From contig HF986895.1 in assembly GCA_000431075.1 (NCBI GenBank), forward strand, positions 9,421 to 21,656: a DNA stretch of 12,236 nucleotides. The letters are read 5' to 3'. The DNA is from Firmicutes bacterium CAG:555 (GTDB lineage: Bacteria; Bacillota; Clostridia; Oscillospirales; Oscillospiraceae). A model generated the notes under the pieces. The model did no database searches. It was not told the DNA's origin and saw only the letters and a program-made list of their open reading frames with translations. Made by a program: the position numbers and the translations under genes. Below, piece by piece: positions 7,330 through 12,236 of this stretch; position 1 is the first letter of the stretch; every line of letters starts with the position of its first letter.

Positions 7330-8436
7330 ATGCTTGAATTTGAAGAATATAAGCAGAAGCTCAACGCCCTAAAGCCCACGCTTGACGGCCTGCGTGATGC
7401 GCTCCGCCTCGAGGCCGCCGAAAAGGAGATAGAGGAGCTGGAGGGGCAGTCGGCGCAGGACGGCTTCTGGAACGATGTCGAGAACTCGCAGCGTGTGCAG
7501 AAGCGCCTGAAGCAGACCAAGAACAAGGTCGAAAACTACAACAAGCTGTGCGCCTCATGGGACGACCTCATGACCCTGTGCGAGATGGCGCTGGAGGAGG
7601 AGGACGACTCCATGCTGCCCGAGCTTGAGTCGGAGTTTGACGCTTTCCAGAAGCGCCTTGAGGAGACCCGTCTCGGCACGCTGCTCACCGGCGAATATGA
7701 CGCAAACAACGCCATTCTGACATTCCATGCAGGCGCAGGCGGCACGGAGGCGCAGGACTGGACGCAGATGCTGTACCGTATGTACAACATGTGGGCAGAG
7801 CGCCACGGCTATGCCGTCAAGCTCATGGATTATCTCGACGGCGACGAGGCGGGCATCAAGAGCGCAACCATTATGATAGAGGGCGAGAACGCCTACGGCT
7901 TTTTGAAGAGCGAGCACGGCATCCACCGCCTTGTGCGCATTTCGCCGTTTGACGCATCCGGCCGCCGCCACACCTCGTTTGCGGCAGTCGAGGTCATGCC
8001 CGAGATAAGCGACGATAACGAGATAGAGCTGCGTGACGAGGATATCAAGATGGATGTTTACCGCTCCTCCGGCGCCGGCGGTCAGAAGGTCAACAAGACC
8101 TCCTCGGCAGTCCGCCTTACGCATATCCCTACCGGCATCGTCGTTGCCTCGCAGGTCGAGCGCAGCCACTTCCAGAACCTCGAAAACTGCAAGAACATGC
8201 TTCGTGCCCGCCTGGCGGAGATAAAAGAGCGTGAGCATCTTGAGAAGATATCCGATATCAAGGGCGTGCAGATGAAGATCGAGTGGGGCAGCCAGATCCG
8301 CTCCTATGTTTTCATGCCCTACACCCTCGCCAAGGATCACCGCACCGGCTTTGAAAACGGCAACATCCAAAATGTCATGGACGGCGATATCGACGGCTTC
8401 ATCAACGCCTTCCTCGCCATGAAAGCCGCAAACTGA
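7330..8436 (+). CDS. prfB: Peptide chain release factor 2, no programmed frameshift
   Basis: Recognises UGA and UAA stop codons and triggers peptide release. The 368-residue protein has the RF2-specific SPF tripeptide (205-207, in VRISPFDASGRRHTSF) and the catalytic GGQ (250-252, in SSGAGGQKVNKTSSA), plus FHAGAGGTEAQDW (132-144). Most bacteria encode RF2 in two frames joined at CTT TGA C near codon 26. Here the equivalent place reads LRDALRLEAAEKE, codons 7402-7410 being CTC CGC CTC, so the frame is continuous and the UGA feedback switch is absent. The open frame extends upstream to 6877 antisense to prs; the start at 7330 is chosen from RBS spacing and family alignment. It is transcribed alone from its own promoter and ends at a set of hairpins. 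Confidence 0.97.
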   Translation: MLEFEEYKQKLNALKPTLDGLRDALRLEAAEKEIEELEGQSAQDGFWNDVENSQRVQKRLKQTKNKVENYNKLCASWDDLMTLCEMALEEEDDSMLPELESEFDAFQKRLEETRLGTLLTGEYDANNAILTFHAGAGGTEAQDWTQMLYRMYNMWAERHGYAVKLMDYLDGDEAGIKSATIMIEGENAYGFLKSEHGIHRLVRISPFDASGRRHTSFAAVEVMPEISDDNEIELRDEDIKMDVYRSSGAGGQKVNKTSSAVRLTHIPTGIVVASQVERSHFQNLENCKNMLRARLAEIKEREHLEKISDIKGVQMKIEWGSQIRSYVFMPYTLAKDHRTGFENGNIQNVMDGDIDGFINAFLAMKAAN

Positions 8437-8441
8437 ATATG

Positions 8442-8473
8442 AAAAACGGTATAGCTCCTGCTATACCGTTTTT
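8442..8473 (+). terminator. Intrinsic terminator after prfB (bidirectional)
   Basis: AAAAACGGTATAG, a six-base loop, then CTATACCGTTTTT: a perfect 13-bp stem ending in a T-run, five bases after the prfB stop. The A-run on the other side allows function in both directions. Confidence 0.9.
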
Positions 8474-8480
8474 AAGTCTG

Positions 8481-8506
8481 TCAAAAAAGTCCTGTGACTT
8501 TTTTGA
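8481..8506. terminator. Second hairpin, possible back-up terminator
   Basis: TCAAAAAAGTC and its exact reverse complement are separated by CTGT, an 11-bp A/T-rich stem. It lies between two other hairpins in the convergent region and could act on either strand. Confidence 0.6.
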
Positions 8507-8513
8507 TGCGCTG

Positions 8514-8541
8514 AAAAGAGCAGCCCGAGAGGGCTGCTTTT
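8514..8541. terminator. Third hairpin with T-runs on both strands
   Basis: AGCAGCCC, GAGA loop, GGGCTGCT gives an 8-bp GC-rich stem with AAAA before it and TTTT after it. Suitable as a terminator for prfB on plus and for the convergent small membrane gene on minus. Confidence 0.75.
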
Positions 8542-8630
8542 ATGACATGCTCAGAGCGCCTAAGCGCTCAACTTCACCAGCGGCAAAGCTGCTAACTTCA
8601 CTTTTTGCGTAGGTAAAAAACATAACTGCG

Positions 8631-8915
8631 CTAGCGCCTCTTCCGCCGTTCCGACCAGCGTTTTATCGCCAGGGTTATGGCGATGCAGATCGGGAAAAAG
8701 GGCGTGAACGGTCCTGCCCAGAACACAAGGCAGGTCGACGCCATGACCGACGCCCATGTCCAGCCGAATATCGCCGAAAGCAGGTACCCGCCCCACACCG
8801 GCGAGTAGACCACCGCTATCACCACGAGCAGCAGCAAAAATGTTTTCACATCCTTACACTCGCTCCACACCCAGCGGCAGAAATTTATGACTTTTTCTTT
8901 GAGTTTATTGAACAT
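8631..8915 (-). CDS. Small two-helix membrane protein of unknown function
   Basis: A 94-residue protein that I do not recognise by name. Residues about 1-24 are charged and amphipathic (MFNKLKEKVINF...SECKDVK), followed by a membrane segment at about 25-42 (FLLLLVVIAVVYSPVW) and a second hydrophobic stretch at about 45-83 with FWAGPFTPFFPICIAITLAI. The tail is strongly basic (KRWSERRKRR), which by the positive-inside rule places the C-terminus in the cytoplasm. The SPVWGGYLL and WAGPFTPFFP patterns look like conserved motifs of a small clostridial membrane family, from memory. No strong RBS is seen before the ATG. On the minus strand a TATTAT box at 8963-8958 could be its -10. It converges on prfB and is divergent from the thioesterase gene. 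Confidence 0.7.
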   Translation of the reverse strand: MFNKLKEKVINFCRWVWSECKDVKTFLLLLVVIAVVYSPVWGGYLLSAIFGWTWASVMASTCLVFWAGPFTPFFPICIAITLAIKRWSERRKRR

Positions 8916-9073
8916 TTTTATAGTAGATACCCTATGGTCTCACGCTTTACTGACCATATAATAGGCTTGCCTCGATGCGGAAATCATCAAAAATGTGTTA
9001 ATTTTCTGCCGCCAGTTAGTTTTCACAAATTCCCCGCCGTGCACAAATCGGCAGCATTTTAATCAAGTGTTCA

Positions 9074-9102
9074 TTTATTTGCTGCGGCGGCCGTGGTATA
9101 AT
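9074..9102 (+). promoter_or_regulatory. Probable promoter for the thioesterase gene
   Basis: A perfect TATAAT at 9097-9102 with a weak T-rich -35 (TTTATT, 9074-9079) at 17 bp. Transcription would start near 9109, about 30 nt before the ATG. Confidence 0.6.
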
Positions 9103-9139
9103 GCACCCGAGAAATTATACTTTTCGGGAGGTTTTAACC

Positions 9140-9880
9140 ATGAGCAGTACGCCGAAGTTTTCCTTTGACACGACCGTCACGCCCGACCTGTGCGGCAAAG
9201 AGCCGGTCATGAATCCGACCGCCGCCTTCACCCTGTTCCAGAATGCCGCCGGCCTGCACGCCGAGGAGATCGGCAACGGCACCGCCGCTCTCGCCGAGCG
9301 CAACAAGTATTGGGTCGCAACTCATACGAGGATAGATTTTCACGGGCACGCTCAGCTCATGGAGAAGATATGCGTCTCCACCTGGCCGGTCTGGCGCAAG
9401 CCCAACGCCGTGCGCGGCTACCGTGGCTACGACATCAAAAGCGGTGATAAGCTAATCGCCGAAGGCGTGACCGAGTGGGTCGTGCTCGACCGAGACGCTG
9501 GCTTCGTGCGCTTTTCCGGCTTCGGCTTCCCCGAGGATTTTGAGTTTTACAACGAGCTGCCCTTCGGCGGCAAGCTCACCCACTATCACGACGAATTTTC
9601 CGACGCCGACGAGGTCTACACCTTTACCGTGCGCACATCGAGCATCGATATCGGCCGTCACATGAACAATGTCGCCTATGTCCGTGCGTTTTTGGACTGC
9701 TTCACCGCCGACGAGGTGGCGCAGCTGCCGATAGGCACAATGGAGGTGCGGTACATCACCGCCTGCATGGAGGGTGAGGAGCTGCGCATTTGCAAGAAGG
9801 CCATCGACGGCGGCTGGCTTCTCGGCGCACGCCGCTCCGACGGTAAATGCGCCGCCGTTGCATGCGTCCTGCTCAAGTGA
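9140..9880 (+). CDS. Acyl-ACP thioesterase (FatA/FatB family)
   Basis: Hydrolyses acyl-ACP to release free fatty acids and so ends chain elongation; cytosolic. The 246-residue length fits two tandem hot-dog domains, the first roughly 5-130 (including GLHAEEIG and YWVATHTRIDFHGHA) and the second 155-245. The active-site block of the second domain is DIGRHMNNVAYVRAF (170-184), aligned with plant DVNQHVNN: D170, H174 and N176-N177 are kept but the catalytic Asn position is Gly172. The Glu expected near 209 appears as Ala in YITACMEGEEL. The ATG at 9140 has GGGAGGT seven bases upstream. The gene has its own promoter and ends before an intrinsic terminator, so it is monocistronic. The family call is firm; the altered residues leave activity and chain length open. 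Confidence 0.88.
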   Translation: MSSTPKFSFDTTVTPDLCGKEPVMNPTAAFTLFQNAAGLHAEEIGNGTAALAERNKYWVATHTRIDFHGHAQLMEKICVSTWPVWRKPNAVRGYRGYDIKSGDKLIAEGVTEWVVLDRDAGFVRFSGFGFPEDFEFYNELPFGGKLTHYHDEFSDADEVYTFTVRTSSIDIGRHMNNVAYVRAFLDCFTADEVAQLPIGTMEVRYITACMEGEELRICKKAIDGGWLLGARRSDGKCAAVACVLLK

Positions 9881-9935
9881 GCAGAAGGCAGCACGAATCT
9901 TCGTCACTAATCCTTTCTATTATATATTCTTCCCC

Positions 9936-9967
9936 AAGCAGGCAGGCTCACCCCTGTCTGCTTTTTT
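9936..9967 (+). terminator. Intrinsic terminator after the thioesterase gene
   Basis: AAGCAGGCAGG, a six-base loop, then CCTGTCTGCTT: an 11-bp stem with one G-U pair, followed by six T. It lies 55 nt after the thioesterase stop. Confidence 0.9.
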
Positions 9968-9968
9968 A

Positions 9969-9997
9969 TTGACGGCTTCGACGGATGATGGTAAATT
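9969..9997 (+). promoter_or_regulatory. Possible promoter for the DUF4304-like/DUF4279-like gene pair
   Basis: TTGACG (9969-9974), 17 bp, then TAAATT (9992-9997), directly after the thioesterase terminator. This would give a leader of about 115 nt before the ATG at 10121. The -10 is a weak match. Confidence 0.4.
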
Positions 9998-10120
9998 GAT
10001 ATTAGGAATTATGAGCAAAGTGAGCTGCTCCTATGGTTCATCAAATCAGCCCGCTGATACGCCGGCTTGCGGTCGCCTTGCTTAGTCATAGCCAATAAGC
10101 ATGATAAGAGATGGAAATGC

Positions 10121-10588
10121 ATGAATAAAGTAGAATTTAAAAAGCTATGCTCGGAGTGCTTTATACGGCATGGTTTTAAAGAGCAAAATGGCCGGTTCTA
10201 TCGCCACGGACCGTCGGACATTTTCTGCGCTGCCGAAATGCAGCGGTCGGACTACTCCGAGGCGTACTATATTAATTTCAGCTTTCTGACGAAAAGTGAG
10301 TGCGCCGCCGCAATTGAGCCGTACTTCTTCAGGCGTGTAAAAGTAAAATCGGTCAGCATGCACAGCTCAATCGGGCTGCGGCTTATGACCGACATGATAA
10401 TTATTGCCGACTACACGCCCGAGGAAATACTGAACTATCTAAACGCCGCTTTCGACGAATGGATTATGCCGACGCTGACAAAAGGTGCGGGTTTTGTCCT
10501 TAGGCACAAAGGGGATTTCATTTTTCCGCACATAGACCCCTCGTTGACCGATTTACCGCATTTAAAAATGATAATCAAAAAGGAATAG
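10121..10588 (+). CDS. DUF4304-like protein, possible orphan immunity protein
   Basis: A 155-residue cytosolic protein without signal or membrane segment. The N-terminal half, FKKLCSECFIRHGFK then NGRFYRHG, then AAEMQRSDYSEAYYINFSF (residues 6-55), resembles DUF4304 proteins, which share a GFK...FYR...Q(K/R)S...YYINxG pattern. That assignment is by recall. Biochemical function is unknown; proteins of this sort are often found among immunity genes of toxin systems, which is inference. Start at 10121 is preferred over the in-frame ATG at 10067 because the homologous block begins here; the RBS (AAGAG) is weak. The next gene begins three bases after its stop, so the two form an operon. Base composition is visibly more AT-rich than the housekeeping genes, which suggests transfer. 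Confidence 0.7.
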   Translation: MNKVEFKKLCSECFIRHGFKEQNGRFYRHGPSDIFCAAEMQRSDYSEAYYINFSFLTKSECAAAIEPYFFRRVKVKSVSMHSSIGLRLMTDMIIIADYTPEEILNYLNAAFDEWIMPTLTKGAGFVLRHKGDFIFPHIDPSLTDLPHLKMIIKKE

Positions 10589-10591
10589 TAA

Positions 10592-11029
10592 ATGAATTTT
10601 AAAAACCATATACACACAAAAATCAGAAACTTATTCAGCAGTTGGCTGCTTCCCGCACGCAGGATACATATTGAATTCATAATTGAAAGCGATAAGGTTC
10701 CAATGCCCGAGGTGGCCAAGAGAATCGGTATCGAGCAGTGTGAGGTAAGGACGACATTTCCGAAAAACTCAATCGCAAAACCTTATTGGCAGGTCGATGT
10801 TAAGTCAAATGACATCAGCATCGAGGATCCTCTGCGTGTGCTGATAAATTTACTTGAGCCCAAGACCGGCGTTATCAAAGAAGTGCTGGCAGAGCTCGGG
10901 GAAACTCCCGTACTTAGCATCTATACTGAGTCAAAATGGTTTGACAGACCCATACTGGAGCTGTCTCACGATGTGCTGCAATTCTTTGCGCAGTTTGACT
11001 CGGACATAATTTTTGATGTCAACTATTAA
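10592..11029 (+). CDS. DUF4279-like protein
   Basis: A 145-residue protein; after a basic N-terminus (about 1-24) the rest matches the DUF4279 layout as I know it: an opening strand HIEFIIESDKVPMPEVAKRI (26-45), a Trp-containing strand YWQVDVKS (65-72), a helix with LINLLEP, and a closing block LELSHDVLQFFAQFDSDIIFDVNY (122-145) ending in FDVxY. Function of the family is unknown. It starts three bases after the preceding gene with AAGGA seven bases upstream of the ATG, so the two are co-translated. The pairing of two small unknown domains in an AT-richer patch resembles orphan immunity genes, but no toxin gene is present here. Confidence 0.7.
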   Translation: MNFKNHIHTKIRNLFSSWLLPARRIHIEFIIESDKVPMPEVAKRIGIEQCEVRTTFPKNSIAKPYWQVDVKSNDISIEDPLRVLINLLEPKTGVIKEVLAELGETPVLSIYTESKWFDRPILELSHDVLQFFAQFDSDIIFDVNY

Positions 11030-11059
11030 TAGCTATGGGTTAATTTTACCCAAAAACAG

Positions 11060-11140
11060 TTGATGCGCCGGGCGGTTGCGAGATTGTTAGCCACAGTTGC
11101 TTGCCGAAAAACGGCGGGTGTGGTAGCGTGGAGGCATCAA
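11060..11140 (+). other. Possible structured leader before the XRE regulator gene
   Basis: TTGATGC (11060-11066) pairs with GCATCAA (11134-11140), CCACA (11091-11095) with TGTGG (11119-11123), and CTTGCCG (11100-11106) with CGGCGGG (11112-11118) around an AAAAA loop. The nested arrangement would close an 81-nt element ending 21 nt before the GTG start. I match it to no known riboswitch; folding was by eye and the pairing could be chance. Confidence 0.3.
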
Positions 11141-11161
11141 AGCAAAGGAGCGTGAAACGCT

Positions 11162-11605
11162 GTGTTTAGTGAAAATTTAAAAACACTTAGAAGGCAAAAA
11201 GGTTTTTCTCAGGAGGAGCTTGCCGCCCGACTTCATGTGGTCAGGCAGACAGTGCCCAAGTGGGAGAAGGGGCAGTCGGTGCCTGATGCGGGAACGCTTA
11301 TTCGGCTTGCCGAGGAACTCGAGGTATCTGTCAGCGAGCTGCTGGGCGAAAAGATCGAAAACGAGCAGGCAGCAAGCGATGTCGCCCAGCAGCTTGCGAG
11401 AATCAACGAGCAGCTTGCGATAAAAAATCGCCGGGCACGGCGAATTTGGAAGGCTATCGGGATAATCCTAGCGGTCATCGTGCTCATGAATATTATAGGT
11501 ATCGTCCTTTTCAACGCATTTCAGCCAAGCGGCGGTAATATCGACATACCAGAGGTGTCGGAGCAGCTTATAGAAAAAGCGTATTTTCATAGCTCTTGGC
11601 TATAG
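11162..11605 (+). CDS. XRE-family regulator with C-terminal membrane helix
   Basis: A 147-residue protein with an N-terminal helix-turn-helix (residues about 6-61: LKTLRRQKGFSQEELAARL, VVRQTV, KWEKGQSVPD, SVSELLG), a charged linker with ARINEQLAIKNRRARR (79-94) and one transmembrane helix at about 97-119 (KAIGIILAVIVLMNIIGIVLF). The last 28 residues would lie outside the cell. Clostridial relatives read RQTVSKWEKG in the recognition helix; here Pro32 replaces that Ser, and the C-terminus is short and irregular. The start is GTG at 11162, with AAAGGAG about 11 bases upstream; there is no ATG alternative. Such proteins are thought to act as membrane-tethered DNA-binding regulators. The Pro could impair binding. 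Confidence 0.85.
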   Translation: MFSENLKTLRRQKGFSQEELAARLHVVRQTVPKWEKGQSVPDAGTLIRLAEELEVSVSELLGEKIENEQAASDVAQQLARINEQLAIKNRRARRIWKAIGIILAVIVLMNIIGIVLFNAFQPSGGNIDIPEVSEQLIEKAYFHSSWL

Positions 11606-11644
11606 TTCGACGCTTATCATAGTTATTATGCCGAGTTTGGCACT

Positions 11645-11651
11645 GGAGGAG
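11645..11651 (+). promoter_or_regulatory. Ribosome binding site deciding the start at 11655
   Basis: GGAGGAG ends three bases before ATG 11655, with the core GGAGG five bases away. It lies inside the coding frame if the upstream ATG at 11628 were used, so 11655 is the better start. Confidence 0.65.
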
Positions 11652-11654
11652 AAA

Positions 11655-12008
11655 ATGAGGATAATCAAGAAATGGGTCGGTCGGAAACCGGAGTGCGCCG
11701 GCGAGATGTGGCTGCTTGAGGTCACGCAGGCGGAAATGTTCGAGCAAATGTACCCGCTTTTGGGGCAGCTTGCGCTGCACGCAACGAGCGGCCGTGATGT
11801 CGATTACCGCCTGTATCTCGTGTGCGAGGGCGGGCGCAGGATTTTACCCATCGACAAGCCGAGCGTCATGCGTGGCGCTTATAACGGCGGCGTTAGCCCC
11901 CTTGCCGAGTGCGATATCAAGGAATACACAAGCATCGCCGACCTTGTCGACACCGAAAACCTTCTCCCCGCCATCGAAGCAAGCGAGTATCTTTTCAATA
12001 CGCATTGA
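11655..12008 (+). CDS. Hypothetical protein, 117 residues
   Basis: I do not recognise this protein. It is soluble, with no signal peptide or membrane segment. Features visible: a basic start MRIIKKWVGRKPECAGEMWLL (shown in part), alternating strand-like stretches YRLYLVCEGGRRILPI (51-66), and an acidic C-terminal half (AECDIKEYTSIADLVDTENLLPAIEASEY). It has a strong RBS and codon use like the GC-rich host genes, which favours a real gene. It starts 49 nt after the XRE gene with no terminator between, so the two may be co-transcribed. The next 150 nt downstream hold no gene that I can support. Confidence 0.6.
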   Translation: MRIIKKWVGRKPECAGEMWLLEVTQAEMFEQMYPLLGQLALHATSGRDVDYRLYLVCEGGRRILPIDKPSVMRGAYNGGVSPLAECDIKEYTSIADLVDTENLLPAIEASEYLFNTH

Positions 12009-12162
12009 AGATATACATAGTCGTTATTGCGCCATCCCGACCGATGAGTGCGTACTAAAGTTTAGTTCGTACATCAACATATCGGTACACCGCAAGCTTT
12101 TCGCACCTATCTAACTGACGCAATCCCTTAAACGGGTGCACTAAAAATTTAATCGCAGTGGA

Positions 12163-12236
12163 TTAAACCTCCGCAGTGAAATCGGCCGGTGCACCGATAC
12201 CCCATACCGGGATTCCAAAGGGCGGTTTTTCAATAC
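12163..12236 (-). CDS. Possible 3' end of a minus-strand gene (runs off the right edge)
   Basis: From the right edge, one minus-strand frame reads IEKPPFGIPVWGIGAPADF, then TAEV and a TAA at 12165-12163. The codons are ordinary for this genome and the peptide looks natural, while the other two frames give less plausible translations. With only 24 codons and no start in view, this could be chance. Confidence 0.3.
   Translation of the reverse strand, partial: IEKPPFGIPVWGIGAPADFTAEV

Noticed and set aside
7555..8370. Long minus-strand open frame (271 codons) opposite prfB
   Set aside because: Antisense shadow of release factor 2, with no RBS or family motifs.
10011..10085. A 24-codon open frame with two Cys in the leader of the DUF4304-like gene
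   Set aside because: Weak RBS and no resemblance to a known leader peptide; too short to support.
11037..11051. GGGT/ACCC small hairpin after the DUF4279-like gene as a terminator
   Set aside because: Only about four base pairs and no T-run on the transcribed side.

Overview
The window reads as a chromosomal segment of a GC-rich member of the Clostridia, most likely a gut Oscillospiraceae/Ruminococcaceae-type Firmicute. The grounds are the GlgC/GlgD pair (a Firmicutes arrangement), the N-terminally extended Pth with a GTG start, an XRE-plus-one-membrane-helix regulator typical of Clostridia, a two-hot-dog acyl-ACP thioesterase, and strong AGGAGG-like ribosome binding sites. The assignment rests on recognised protein families; no search was run.

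Left part (1-7154, minus strand): six genes run in one direction and are tightly packed in the order prs (PRPP synthetase), pth (peptidyl-tRNA hydrolase), glgC and glgD (ADP-glucose pyrophosphorylase catalytic and regulatory-type subunits), glgP (glycogen phosphorylase) and a psuK-like pseudouridine kinase that runs off the left edge. Gaps are 60 nt (holding a perfect 11-bp hairpin), 10 nt, 2 nt, 15 nt and a 19-nt overlap. The cluster couples nucleotide/ribose-phosphate supply and translation housekeeping to glycogen synthesis and breakdown. No glgA or glgB is visible. The glgP frame is broken at about 1243-1300 by a G/C-only-looking stretch with a 12-G run; the disrupted stretch lies just before the PLP lysine and looks more like a sequence or assembly error than a biological mutation.

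Middle (7155-9967): divergent promoters separate prs from prfB (release factor 2, plus strand, without the usual programmed frameshift). Three consecutive hairpins follow prfB and separate it from a convergent small membrane protein gene (minus strand). A promoter and strong RBS then lead into an acyl-ACP thioesterase gene ending in a clear intrinsic terminator.

Right part (9968-12236, accessory in character): two coupled, more AT-rich genes encode DUF4304-like and DUF4279-like proteins, followed by a possibly structured 5' leader, an XRE-family regulator with a C-terminal membrane helix and an unusual proline in its recognition helix, and an unrecognised 117-residue protein. The last 74 bases may hold the 3' end of a minus-strand gene entering from the right.

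No tRNA, rRNA, CRISPR array, transposase or integrase was seen. The most unusual stretch is the small accessory region 10011-12008; nothing in the window clearly amounts to a new defence or mobile system.
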